64,000 nt of DNA from Gaiella sp038230035 (GTDB lineage: Bacteria; Actinomycetota; Thermoleophilia; Gaiellales; Gaiellaceae), in contig JBBRNX010000013.1 in NCBI GenBank assembly GCA_038230035.1, forward strand, positions 26,094 to 90,093. Reading direction: 5' to 3'. Shown in pieces: positions 9,075-16,984 of the stretch. The translations under genes and the position numbers were made by a program. How positions within the stretch are numbered: position 1 is the stretch's first letter; each line of letters starts with the position of its first letter. A model generated the notes under the pieces. That model saw only the letters and a list, made by a program, of their open reading frames with translations, made no database searches and was not told the DNA's origin.

Positions 9075-10337
9075 GTGAAGGTGCTGCTCGTCACGCTCTA
9101 CTTCCCGCCGGCCGGCGGTGGAGGTGTACAGCGCTCCCTCAAGCTCGCGCAGTACCTGCCCGCGCTCGGGATCGAGACCCACGTGCTCGCGCCCGACGAC
9201 CCGAAGTGGATCCACCGGGACGAGGGGCTCCGCATCCCGACGCAGGCCTGGGTGCATCGCGCTCGCTACATCGGTCCGAAAGGGCGGCGGCCGGCAGAGG
9301 AGCTCCACGGCAAGGCGGGTCTGCCTCGGCTCGCGACACACGCCAAGCTCGCCTCGCGCCGCCTGCTCGTGCCGGACGAGAACGTCAGCTGGAACCTGAC
9401 CGCGATCCCCGCGGCGATTCGGATCGCGCGTGCCGAGGGGATCGATACGGTGATCACGACCTCGCCGCCCAACTCGGTTCATCTCGTTGGCGCGGCGGTG
9501 CAGAGGGCAACTGGCGCCAAGTGGCTCGCCGACTTGCGCGACTCACTCGTCGCGCATCCGCATCGGCGCTCCGAAAGCGCCGCCGTGCGCGCGAAGGAGA
9601 CCGTCGATCGGAGTCTCGCGCGGCTCGTCGCGCGTCGCGCGGACGCGATCTCGTGTGTGTCGGAAGCGATCGCCGACGAGGTACGGGCTCTCTCGCCGCG
9701 TGGCCTGGTCCAGACGATCGCCAACGGCTGCGACTTCGACGACTTCGCCGGGCTCACCTACACACCGTCGCGCCGGCTGTGGATCACGCATGCGGGGAGC
9801 TTCTTCGGGAAGCGCGACCCGCGGCCGTTCTTGCAGGCGCTGCACGCCTGCACGATCGATGGGGAGCTCGACATTGTCGCGCGCTTCCTCGGGGATTTTC
9901 GGTCGGCAGATCGGGAGTGGGCCGAGGGCCTCGGCTTGGGCGACCGCTTGGAGCTGATCCCGTACGCGCCGCGCTCCCGCTCGCTCGAGCTGCAGCGCGA
10001 CTCGGAGGCGAACCTCCTGCTGATCCCCGACGCCGGCGGTCGCGGCAAAGGCGTGCTCTCGGGCAAGGTCTTCGAGTACCTCGCTGCCGGGCGGCCGATC
10101 CTCGCCGCGGTGCCGCCGGACGGAGCCGCAGCCGACCTGATCCGCGAGACGGGTGCGGGCATCGTGGTCGCCCCGGACGACGTCGACGGCCTGTCCGCTG
10201 CGCTTCGCGAGTTGCATGGGCGCTTCACCACTGACGGCCTACCAGATGTCGAATTGGAGCCCGATCTCCGCCACCGTCTGTCACGCGCGGCGCGCGTCGA
10301 AGAGACCGCCGAGTTGCTCCGCTCGCTGCTGCTCTAG
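9075..10337 (+). CDS. GT-B-fold (GT4-like) glycosyltransferase
   Basis: This 420-residue cytoplasmic enzyme begins LLVTLYFPPAGGGGVQRSLKLA, the glycine-rich acceptor-side loop of GT4 enzymes. It continues with ITTSPPNSVHLVG and LADLRDS, and the C-terminal donor domain has GKVFEYLAAGRPILA, where the conserved acidic (E) region binds the nucleotide sugar. Donor and acceptor are unknown. GTG 9075 was chosen because it gives the family N-terminus and lies 7 nt after a TANNNT box. The gene is divergent from the GT-C at 7022-9022 and convergent with the sigma-factor operon, ending 4 bp from it. Confidence 0.9.
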   Translation: MKVLLVTLYFPPAGGGGVQRSLKLAQYLPALGIETHVLAPDDPKWIHRDEGLRIPTQAWVHRARYIGPKGRRPAEELHGKAGLPRLATHAKLASRRLLVPDENVSWNLTAIPAAIRIARAEGIDTVITTSPPNSVHLVGAAVQRATGAKWLADLRDSLVAHPHRRSESAAVRAKETVDRSLARLVARRADAISCVSEAIADEVRALSPRGLVQTIANGCDFDDFAGLTYTPSRRLWITHAGSFFGKRDPRPFLQALHACTIDGELDIVARFLGDFRSADREWAEGLGLGDRLELIPYAPRSRSLELQRDSEANLLLIPDAGGRGKGVLSGKVFEYLAAGRPILAAVPPDGAAADLIRETGAGIVVAPDDVDGLSAALRELHGRFTTDGLPDVELEPDLRHRLSRAARVEETAELLRSLLL

Positions 10338-10341
10338 TCCA

Positions 10342-11073
10342 TCACTCGCAAGCAGAAAGCTGGACGCCGCTCTCGGGCATTGGCGTCGTCAGGCACGCGA
10401 CGATATGTCCCGCGGCGTCGAGACCGACGAGCTTCTCGATCGACGGAGGCTGGACGGCGTTGAGCCGCACGAGGTAGAAGCGGATCGCAGAGCCCAAGCT
10501 TTCGGGAGCGGCGAACGTGGGTGTCCGGACGACGGTGCCGTCGTCGAAGTGGATCGCGACCTCGATTGCCTGGTCGACGACCGGGCCTGCGACGTGCGAC
10601 GGCAACTCCGATGAGCTGACTTCGAGATAGGTGATCCCATGCCGAGCGTAGGGCTTCGACTCCGCCGTTCGAGGTACCCCGTCGATCTGATCGCAGTTCA
10701 ACCCGGCGCCCTCGCCGGCCCGGCTGTTTGTCGGGGTGATCCCAAAGCAGATGCCGTCGGTCGTGCTGCGATAGGCGACGAGCTGCCAGGCCTTGCCGTC
10801 CCAAACTCCTTCCTTGACGACCACGACCGGTGTCGCAGGCGGAGGCGCAGAGCCGTCGAAGCGGAAGAACCACCACTCGTGCGACGCCGCGACAGCAACG
10901 AGCGGAACCAGGATCGCGGCGATGATCGCCACGAGAAGGACGATCCGGCGCGTTGGCCGACGGCGCCGACGGCTTGTGCCGTGGGCTTCCCGAAGCACGC
11001 GCGCCCAGTCGCCGCGCTCGCTCTCGAACCTTGGCACGAGCGAATCCAGGGCGCGTCCAATCTCGTCGCTCAT
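10342..11073 (-). CDS. Single-pass membrane protein, putative partner (anti-sigma role) of the adjacent ECF sigma factor
   Basis: This 243-residue protein has an N-terminal cytoplasmic part of about 50 residues, a basic patch (SRRRRRPTRR) and one membrane segment (IVLLVAIIAAILVPLVAVAA). The rest is extracytoplasmic. No zinc-finger H-x3-C-x2-C motif is present, so it is not a classical ZAS anti-sigma factor. Its 4-bp ATGA overlap with the sigma-factor gene makes a regulatory partnership likely, as is usual for ECF operons, but the function is inferred from position and topology only. Nothing in the external domain was recognised. Confidence 0.7.
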   Translation of the reverse strand: MSDEIGRALDSLVPRFESERGDWARVLREAHGTSRRRRRPTRRIVLLVAIIAAILVPLVAVAASHEWWFFRFDGSAPPPATPVVVVKEGVWDGKAWQLVAYRSTTDGICFGITPTNSRAGEGAGLNCDQIDGVPRTAESKPYARHGITYLEVSSSELPSHVAGPVVDQAIEVAIHFDDGTVVRTPTFAAPESLGSAIRFYLVRLNAVQPPSIEKLVGLDAAGHIVACLTTPMPESGVQLSACE

Positions 11074-11549
11074 CTCGGCACCTCCTGGAGAATTTCGCGG
11101 AGCTTCGCGTGTGCGGCATGCAGAGTCGCGGCCACCGTGCCGCGCTCGATGCCGAGGGTCATGGCGATCTGTTCGTAGTCGAGGTCCGCGTAGTGGCGCA
11201 GGAACAGAACTGTTCGCTGTCGTTCGGGGAGACCGGCGACCGCGACACGAATCTCGGGCCACTCGTCGGCGACGGGCACGGCTCGCTCCACCGAGCTTGC
11301 GAGTGGCACGACCGCGCGGCGCTTCTCACTGAGGCACACATTCGTCAGGATCCGCCAGACCCACGTTTCGAGGCTGCTCTCGCCGCGGAACCTGGGGAGA
11401 TCCGAGACTGCGCGAACGAATGTGTCGTGCACGGCGTCCCGGGCCTGCTCGGTGTCGCCGAGTACGGCCGCCGCGACGCGGAGGAAGCGCGGATACCCCG
11501 CCTCATAGAGTCGTTCCAGGTCGACGTCGGTAAGCCGCACGCGCGTCAT
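11070..11549 (-). CDS. ECF-type RNA polymerase sigma factor
   Basis: A 159-residue sigma-70 family protein with only regions 2 and 4. Region 2 contains ARDAVHDTFVRA and TWVWRILTNVCLSEKRR. Region 4 contains LPERQRTVLFLRHYADLDYEQIA followed by the helix-turn-helix with GTVAATLHAAHAKLRE. It would direct polymerase to a small regulon in response to a signal passed by the membrane protein encoded next. A GAAGGGAG ribosome binding site lies just before ATG 11549, unlike most lead genes here, which look leaderless. A sigma/membrane pair inside a polysaccharide locus may control cell-surface genes; its target promoters are not identifiable here. Confidence 0.93.
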   Translation of the reverse strand: MTRVRLTDVDLERLYEAGYPRFLRVAAAVLGDTEQARDAVHDTFVRAVSDLPRFRGESSLETWVWRILTNVCLSEKRRAVVPLASSVERAVPVADEWPEIRVAVAGLPERQRTVLFLRHYADLDYEQIAMTLGIERGTVAATLHAAHAKLREILQEVPR

Positions 11550-11602
11550 CTCCCTTCAGACGCGCGGGTCAGGCGTTTCGTTTACCAAGCCGAAGCCCCG
11601 AC

Positions 11603-11608
11603 TACCAT
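11603..11608 (+). promoter_or_regulatory. -10 box TACCAT of a leaderless promoter
   Basis: TACCAT ends 7 nt before the GTG at 11616. An in-frame GTG at 11613 is only 4 nt away, so the box spacing favours 11616 as the start. Confidence 0.55.
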
Positions 11609-11615
11609 CCTCGTG

Positions 11616-13415
11616 GTGCCGTTCGGGCTTCGCCCACGCCTGTCGCCTGGGGTGGCGGTGGCGGTGATCGCGCTGCTCTCGTTCGTCGTCTGCGCGGCGC
11701 TCGGGTATGCGGCGTCTGTTCCGCGCTTCTTCATGGACGAGCTCTACTACATGAAGGCGGGAGTCTCGGTCGGGCAGGGTCACGGCCTGCAGTTCGAGGG
11801 CCGGTCGTGGGGTTACGGGCCGATCCTCCCGCTGCTCATCGGCGGACTCGTCAGGCTGACGGGCAGCCAGGAGACCACCTACACGCTCGTCAAGGTGGCG
11901 AACGCCGCGTTCTTCGCGCTCACGTTGGTGCCGATCTACCTCGTCTCGCGCAGGTTGCTCCGGCCATGGCCGAGCGTGGCCGTCGTCGCGCTGGCGGCGC
12001 TGATTCCGTCGTCGATGTACACGTCTGTCTCGATGACGGAGAGCCTCGGCTACCTCGTTGCCTGGTGGTCGATTTACGCGATCCTCCGTGCGCTGGAGCG
12101 CCCAGGCGTGGAGCGGCAGCTCGTCGCCATCGGCGCTGTGGCTCTTGCTATCGCAGCGCGTCCGCAGTTCGTCTCGCTCTTCGGCGGCTACCTGCTCGGC
12201 CTGGCGGTCGTGATAGCGATGACGCCGGGTCGCCGCCCGAGCGCGGCGTCCCTCTGGCCGACCGCGCTCGCGATCGTCGGCGGGCTCGGCTGGATCGCCC
12301 GCCCTCTCGTTCAGGGCCATGGAGTAGGGCGGTCACTCGGCTCGTACTCCTCTCTCGCGCAGTCGTACGACCCACTGCTGATCGGGAAATGGTTCGTCTA
12401 CCACGTCGGCGATCTCGCTCTCTACCTCGGCGTCGTGCCACTCGTCGTCGCGCCGATCGTCGTCGTCCTGTGGTGGCGACGGGCTCGTACCGGCTCCGAG
12501 ATCGACGCCGCGTTTCTCGCGTTGTTCGTCTCCCAGAACGTCGTCGGGATCGGGCTGATCGCTGCGTTTGCGAGCACGAGCGCAGGCCTCGGGATCCTGT
12601 ACGACCGGTATCTCTTCTACCTCGTCCCGCTCTGGCTGCTGGTGTTCGTCGCGTGGCTCCGAGAGGGGATGCCGAAACCGATCAAGCCGCTCGCGGTTGG
12701 TGTGACAGGCGCGGTCGTTGCGGTCGGCACCCTGCCGTTCACGGTCGTGGGACGGCAGAGCTGGTTCCAGCATTTCGAAGCAGTGGCGACAGGCGTTTGG
12801 GGGAAGGCGGCGGTCGTCGTCGCGAAGGTGCCGCTCGTTTCGCTTCGCCTCGCGGGCGTCGTCTTCGCGGTCGCGATGGTCGGCGCCGTGGTGCGCGCGT
12901 CGCGGCGCCAAGGATGGATTCTGGTGGCCCTCGTCGCCGCGGTGCTGAGCGCGAACATGGCGCTCTCGTGGAGGTCGGCGTTCGTTCCCCAGGCGGCGTA
13001 CGGGATCGGGCCGCGAGGCACCCGAACCTGGCTCGACGATGCCGTGGGCGCGCGTGCGAATGTGACTGTCCTGGTCGTGGGACGGGCGTGTGCTCTGGCC
13101 GGAGTCCAGCGCTTCTCGGCGCTCGAGACGGACTACTTCAACCGCTCCGTTCGCCGCGTCGTGTACCTCGGCGGCGAGGGCGGCGGCAACCCGACGGCGC
13201 TCACAGTGTTGAGCGACGGGCGCCTAGCCAAGCGCTCTGGCGCTGCCCTCGACGCGGCGTATGTGGTGGCGCCGCCGGGTGTCGATCTCGTAGGTAGTCG
13301 GCTTGCAACCGGGATGCCGACGGGTCTCGTCCTGTGGCGCACCGGGGGAGCAATGCGAGCGAGGAGCGCCCGGTCGGACAAGGCGCTCCTCGCGACTGCG
13401 TGTCGCTCTATGTGA
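11616..13415 (+). CDS. GT-C-like multi-pass membrane protein
   Basis: About 599 residues with around eleven hydrophobic segments. The first extracytoplasmic loop contains RFFMDELYYMKAG, an acidic pair (D-E) where GT-C glycosyltransferases of the PMT/ArnT type place their catalytic residue. A later loop has SMYTSVSMTESLGYLVAWW, also seen in such proteins. The C-terminal 110 residues look soluble and extracytoplasmic. It probably transfers a sugar from a polyprenyl-phosphate donor outside the membrane, but the family assignment rests on layout. The gene is divergent from the sigma-factor gene, and its end overlaps the convergent secreted-protein gene by 8 bp. Confidence 0.78.
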   Translation: MPFGLRPRLSPGVAVAVIALLSFVVCAALGYAASVPRFFMDELYYMKAGVSVGQGHGLQFEGRSWGYGPILPLLIGGLVRLTGSQETTYTLVKVANAAFFALTLVPIYLVSRRLLRPWPSVAVVALAALIPSSMYTSVSMTESLGYLVAWWSIYAILRALERPGVERQLVAIGAVALAIAARPQFVSLFGGYLLGLAVVIAMTPGRRPSAASLWPTALAIVGGLGWIARPLVQGHGVGRSLGSYSSLAQSYDPLLIGKWFVYHVGDLALYLGVVPLVVAPIVVVLWWRRARTGSEIDAAFLALFVSQNVVGIGLIAAFASTSAGLGILYDRYLFYLVPLWLLVFVAWLREGMPKPIKPLAVGVTGAVVAVGTLPFTVVGRQSWFQHFEAVATGVWGKAAVVVAKVPLVSLRLAGVVFAVAMVGAVVRASRRQGWILVALVAAVLSANMALSWRSAFVPQAAYGIGPRGTRTWLDDAVGARANVTVLVVGRACALAGVQRFSALETDYFNRSVRRVVYLGGEGGGNPTALTVLSDGRLAKRSGAALDAAYVVAPPGVDLVGSRLATGMPTGLVLWRTGGAMRARSARSDKALLATACRSM

Positions 13416-15252
13416 CTGTGAAGCAGCCAGTGCAGATGCCGGAGGCACCGCCGGGGTTGGTGACGGTGACGTTTCGCGCGCCGACCGCGGCGACGCCGTG
13501 CACGGTGACGTTCAGAGTCAGCGTCGTGCTGTTGACGAACGTCGTGGAGTTGACCTGCGCGTAGGTGCCGGAGAACGAGACCGTGGCGCCGCTGATAAAG
13601 CCGGTGCCGGAAACAGTCACCGTCCTGGCAACCGAGCCGCGGGCCAAGGATGATGGGCTGGTCGAGGTCACGGTCGGTGGCGAGCCGCTGACCGTCCCAA
13701 CCGTGAAGCAGGCCGTACAGGTTGCGGAGGCGCCGCCAGGGTTGGTGACAGTGACATCACGAGTGCCGAGTGCGGCGACGCCATGGATGGTGACGTTGGC
13801 TGTCAGCTGCGTGTTCGACACGAAGCTCGTCGAGTTGACCTGGACGTAGGTGCCCGAGAACGACGCGACAGCGCCCGACGCAAAGCCGGTGCCGTTCACA
13901 CTGATCAGCTTGTTGTTGACCCCGCGCGGAGACGAGGACGGGCTCGTCGAGGTCACGGTCGGTGGCGAGCCGCTGACCGTCCCAACCGTGAAGCAGGCCG
14001 TACAGGTTGCGGAGGCGCCGCCAGGGTTGGTGACCGTGACATCACGAGTGCCGAGTGCGGCGACGCCATGGATGGTGACGTTGGCTGTCAGCTGCGTGCT
14101 CGACACGAAGCTCGTCGAGTTGACCTGGACGTAGGTGCCCGAGAACGACGCGACGGCGCCCGACGCAAAGCCGGTGCCGTTCACGGTGACGAGGATGTTG
14201 TTGACCCCGCGCGGAGACGAGGACGGGCTCGTCGACGTCACGGTCGGCGGCGGTCCGGCGACGCCGTACGTCAGGACGCAGGCGTTGTCGGAGTTGCTCC
14301 ACTCCTGCTGGAGGTAGTACTTCTGGCCGTTGATCAGCTGGTTGTACTTCGCCCCGCTGGCCCCGCCGAGTGTCGTACCGAAGTCCCAGGCGCACTCGTC
14401 CCCATTCTCGTAGCCGAACGAGTCATACCAGGCGGTCAACAGCGGATCGGTGATCGCTTCGTTGTGCTCGTGGCTTGTGACGTTGATCGTGGGGTCGGCG
14501 TCGTCACCGTTCGGATGCTCGCCTGCGTCGCACGCGCTCGGAGCCGTCATGGTGTACGGCTGGTTTGCGTAGATCAGCGCGTTGCTACCGGTTCCGATGT
14601 TTCCGTGGTAGGCGCAGTAATCGCTGAACGCGCACGCCGACCCGTCGTCGAAGCAGCTTCCGATGTTCTTGGCGGTGAACATGAAGAACATCGTGGTCTT
14701 GTTGCGCGTCCAGCTGTTCAGCGTCGCTACGCGCTGGATCTCGGCGATGATCTGACTATCGGTGAGGCAGGCTGACGTGGCCGGGACCGTGTCCGTACAC
14801 CCGTTCGTCGGGAGAGCCTGGGTGTCGAGATACGACCCTCCGAACGCGGAGCTGTACAGGACGTTGCCGCTCGTTGAGTCCGTGTACTGCGTATCGCTCG
14901 CGTAGACGTTGCTCGTCGATCCGCTCGCAGCTCCAACATCGCCGAAGTAACGGTCGATCAGGGCCTTGTACTGACCACTTACCGTGTAGCCGGACGGAAC
15001 CCAGTAGATCGCGTACGTCTTGTTGGTCTTCATGATGGGGCCACCGTGGTAGATCAGCGGTGGCGAGCCGAGCGGGCTTGTCGCAGCTGTGGTCGTGATG
15101 TTCTTCCTTGACGGAACGACGCCGCTCCTCCCTCCGGAGCGCGGGCCCGACGCCGACGCCGATGTCGTGGCCGAGGATGGGGAAAGGAACGCCAGACCGG
15201 CGATCACGGCGGTGATGCTGACGGCGATGACGTTTCTCTTCCGCGCGGACAT
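13408..15252 (-). CDS. Secreted protein with HExxE metallopeptidase-like domain and three C-terminal Ig-like (IPT/TIG-type) repeats
   Basis: 614 residues. Residues 1-30 form a signal peptide (basic start, hydrophobic core, SPSSA region). Residues about 65-330 form a Cys-containing domain with HEHNEAITDP at 261-270 and a downstream YENGDECAW segment. This resembles secreted bacterial relatives of the EXORDIUM/phosphate-induced protein group, where HExxE could bind a metal; activity is unproven. The remainder is three repeats of about 95 residues, each with a PPTVTSTSPSS start and a VTNPGG end, and two of them are nearly identical. A GAAGGAG ribosome binding site precedes ATG 15252. It is not an obvious polysaccharide enzyme and may be a cell-surface or wall protein. 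Confidence 0.82.
   Translation of the reverse strand: MSARKRNVIAVSITAVIAGLAFLSPSSATTSASASGPRSGGRSGVVPSRKNITTTAATSPLGSPPLIYHGGPIMKTNKTYAIYWVPSGYTVSGQYKALIDRYFGDVGAASGSTSNVYASDTQYTDSTSGNVLYSSAFGGSYLDTQALPTNGCTDTVPATSACLTDSQIIAEIQRVATLNSWTRNKTTMFFMFTAKNIGSCFDDGSACAFSDYCAYHGNIGTGSNALIYANQPYTMTAPSACDAGEHPNGDDADPTINVTSHEHNEAITDPLLTAWYDSFGYENGDECAWDFGTTLGGASGAKYNQLINGQKYYLQQEWSNSDNACVLTYGVAGPPPTVTSTSPSSSPRGVNNILVTVNGTGFASGAVASFSGTYVQVNSTSFVSSTQLTANVTIHGVAALGTRDVTVTNPGGASATCTACFTVGTVSGSPPTVTSTSPSSSPRGVNNKLISVNGTGFASGAVASFSGTYVQVNSTSFVSNTQLTANVTIHGVAALGTRDVTVTNPGGASATCTACFTVGTVSGSPPTVTSTSPSSLARGSVARTVTVSGTGFISGATVSFSGTYAQVNSTTFVNSTTLTLNVTVHGVAAVGARNVTVTNPGGASGICTGCFTVT
13661..13945. repeat. 285-bp tandem coding repeat, copy 1
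   Basis: This stretch of the secreted-protein gene is nearly identical to the next 285 bp. The unit begins GTCGAGGTCACGGTCGG and encodes exactly 95 residues, one Ig-like domain. A more diverged third copy lies at 13408-13660. Confidence 0.85.
13946..14230. repeat. 285-bp tandem coding repeat, copy 2
   Basis: Nearly identical to 13661-13945 with the same 285-bp period; the next occurrence of the unit start is at 14231. The high nucleotide identity indicates recent duplication or gene conversion inside the gene. Confidence 0.85.
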
Positions 15253-15307
15253 GTGGCTCCTTCGGTTGTGTCCCATGGCCGGCCGGCTGGCTGGTGGAGG
15301 TGGGCGA

Positions 15308-15313
15308 ACGGTA
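15308..15313 (-). promoter_or_regulatory. Possible -10 box TACCGT for the secreted-protein gene
   Basis: Read on the minus strand this is TACCGT, about 55 nt before ATG 15252. It would give a leader of roughly 48 nt that carries the GAAGGAG ribosome binding site. Confidence 0.35.
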
Positions 15314-15384
15314 GCCGTGAAGTTGAGTCGCGGCAATCGCCCATTCCAGGGGCGCGAGCGGTGTCCTCCGTTCGCTGCCCTGAG

Positions 15385-15390
15385 TACCAT
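15385..15390 (+). promoter_or_regulatory. Possible -10 box TACCAT for the NeuB operon
   Basis: TACCAT lies 47 nt before GTG 15438. Transcription from here would give a leader of about 40 nt with a strong ribosome binding site, in contrast to the leaderless units nearby. Confidence 0.4.
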
Positions 15391-15425
15391 CGAACGACGA
15401 GACGTCGGGATTCTCCCGGCTTGAC

Positions 15426-15433
15426 AAGGAGGG
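15426..15433 (+). promoter_or_regulatory. Strong Shine-Dalgarno site of the NeuB operon
   Basis: AAGGAGGG lies 4 nt before GTG 15438. It fixes the start of the first gene of the operon and is the clearest ribosome binding site in the locus. Confidence 0.7.
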
Positions 15434-15437
15434 ATCG

Positions 15438-16496
15438 GTGCGGGAACTCGTCCTCGGTGGCACGCGCGTCGCAGACGACACGCGCTGCTACGTGATCGCG
15501 GAGGTCGGGAACAACCACCAGGGCTCACTCGACCGGGCGATGGAGCTGATCGCGGCGGCCAAGGAGTGCGGGGTCGACGCGGTCAAGCTGCAGAAGCGCG
15601 ACAACCGCAGGCTCTTCACGAGCGCCCTCTACGACCAGCCGTACGAGAACGAGAACAGCTTCGGCCCGACCTACGGCGCCCACCGGGAGGCGCTCGAGTT
15701 CGACCGGGACGAATGGCAGGAGCTGATGCGGTTTGCCGCCAGCATCGACCTGCCGCTCTTTGCGACTGCGTTCGACGAGCCGAGCGCCGACTTCCTTGCG
15801 GATCTCGACACGCCGGCGTTCAAGGTTGCGTCGGCTGACATCGTGAACACCCCGCTCCTACGCCACATCGCCGCCCACGGCAAGCCGATCGTCCTCTCGA
15901 CCGGCGGCGCGACGCTCGAAGACGTTGACCGCGCGGTCGCGGCGATCCTGCCGCTCAACACGCAGCTCTGCGTCCTCCAGTGCACCGCCGCTTATCCCGT
16001 GGAGGTGGAGGAGCTCAATCTCAACGTGATCACCACGCTGCGCGAGCGCTATCCCGAGGTCGTGATCGGGCTCTCGGATCACCAGAACGGGATCTCGATG
16101 GCGCTCGTCGCCTACATGCTCGGAGCTCGCGTGACCGAGAAGCACTTCACGTTGAACCACGCGTGGAAGGGCACTGACCACGCGTTTTCGCTGATGCCGG
16201 AGGGGATGCGCAAGCTCGTTCGCGACCTGCGCCGTGTGCCGGACGCGCTCGGAGACGGCGACAAGCGGCGGCTCGAGAGCGAGGAGAAGCCGCTCGCGAA
16301 GATGGGGAAGAAGCTCGTTGCTGCGCACCCGCTCGCTGCAGGGCACGTTCTTGCGCAGGGCGATCTCGTGGCGAAGTCGCCCGCGGACGGCGGCTTGCCG
16401 CCGTACGAACTCGACGGACTGCTGGGCCGGCAACTCGTTCGTGCGCTCACGGTCGACGAGGACATCGCGCTCGCCGACGTCGGAGCTAGGCCGTGA
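15438..16496 (+). CDS. N-acetylneuraminate-synthase-family (NeuB-type) PEP-condensing synthase
   Basis: 352 residues in two domains: a TIM barrel (about 1-280) and a C-terminal antifreeze-like/SAF domain (about 290-350). The barrel begins YVIAEVGNNHQGS and has VDAVKLQ, FKVASADI, VLSTGG, GLSDHQNG and VTEKHFTL. His215 and His236 occupy the positions of the metal ligands of Neisseria NeuB. The family condenses phosphoenolpyruvate with an aldose (ManNAc, a 2,4-diacetamido sugar or another) to give a nonulosonic or ulosonic acid. The sugar substrate here is unknown, because no hydrolysing 2-epimerase or N-acetyltransferase accompanies it. It leads an operon of seven genes joined by 4-bp overlaps. 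Confidence 0.93.
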   Translation: MRELVLGGTRVADDTRCYVIAEVGNNHQGSLDRAMELIAAAKECGVDAVKLQKRDNRRLFTSALYDQPYENENSFGPTYGAHREALEFDRDEWQELMRFAASIDLPLFATAFDEPSADFLADLDTPAFKVASADIVNTPLLRHIAAHGKPIVLSTGGATLEDVDRAVAAILPLNTQLCVLQCTAAYPVEVEELNLNVITTLRERYPEVVIGLSDHQNGISMALVAYMLGARVTEKHFTLNHAWKGTDHAFSLMPEGMRKLVRDLRRVPDALGDGDKRRLESEEKPLAKMGKKLVAAHPLAAGHVLAQGDLVAKSPADGGLPPYELDGLLGRQLVRALTVDEDIALADVGARP

Positions 16497-16984
16497 CCGA
16501 GCTGGCGGACGTCCGACTTGTGGTCTTCGACTTCGACGGCGTCTTCACCGACAACAGAGTCTGGACGAGCGAGACCGGCGCCGAGAGCGTCGCCTGCTCG
16601 CGGAGGGACGCGCACGGCTTGCGTCGCCTCGACGAGGTCGGCGTCGAGTACGTGATCGTCTCGGGCGAGACGAACCCGGTGGTCGCGGCGCGGGCGGCGA
16701 AGCTGCGTGCCGACTGTTTCCAGGCCGTCGAGGACAAGCTCCCTGTTGTCCGAGCCGAAGCAGCCGGACGCGGGATCTCGCTCGACGTCGTGGCATACGT
16801 CGGGAACGACATCAACGACACGGCGTGCCTCGCTGCGGTCGGCCTGCCGGTCGTCCCGTCGGATGCCTGGCCCGAGGTCATCCCGCTGGCGCGCCTCGTA
16901 CTCTCCCGCTGCGGCGGGAACGGCTGCGTGCGGGAGCTGTGCGACGCGATCTGGCACGCGCGCCGCGCTGAGGTCGCAGCATGA
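16493..16984 (+). CDS. KdsC-like HAD phosphatase
   Basis: A 163-residue C0-type HAD hydrolase. The nucleophile motif VFDFDGVFTD places Asp13 and Asp15, VSGE is motif II, and YVGNDINDTACL is the C-terminal Asp motif. The size and motifs match Kdo-8-phosphate phosphatase (KdsC) and the phosphatase domain fused to some CMP-sialate synthetases. It would remove phosphate from the 9- or 8-phosphorylated product of the neighbouring synthase, implying that the synthase uses a phosphorylated aldose; that step is inferred. Its GTG start sits in a GTGA overlap with the synthase stop. Confidence 0.88.
   Translation: MTELADVRLVVFDFDGVFTDNRVWTSETGAESVACSRRDAHGLRRLDEVGVEYVIVSGETNPVVAARAAKLRADCFQAVEDKLPVVRAEAAGRGISLDVVAYVGNDINDTACLAAVGLPVVPSDAWPEVIPLARLVLSRCGGNGCVRELCDAIWHARRAEVAA

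Noticed and set aside
6969..9482. 837-residue minus-strand open frame
   Set aside because: It is a shadow of the GT-C gene at 7022-9022 and extends into the divergent GT-B gene. The composition is Arg-rich and shows no membrane segments.
13661..14230. Tandem repeats that might be taken for a CRISPR array
   Set aside because: The period is 285 bp, the units are adjacent with no spacers, and they are in-frame protein domains.
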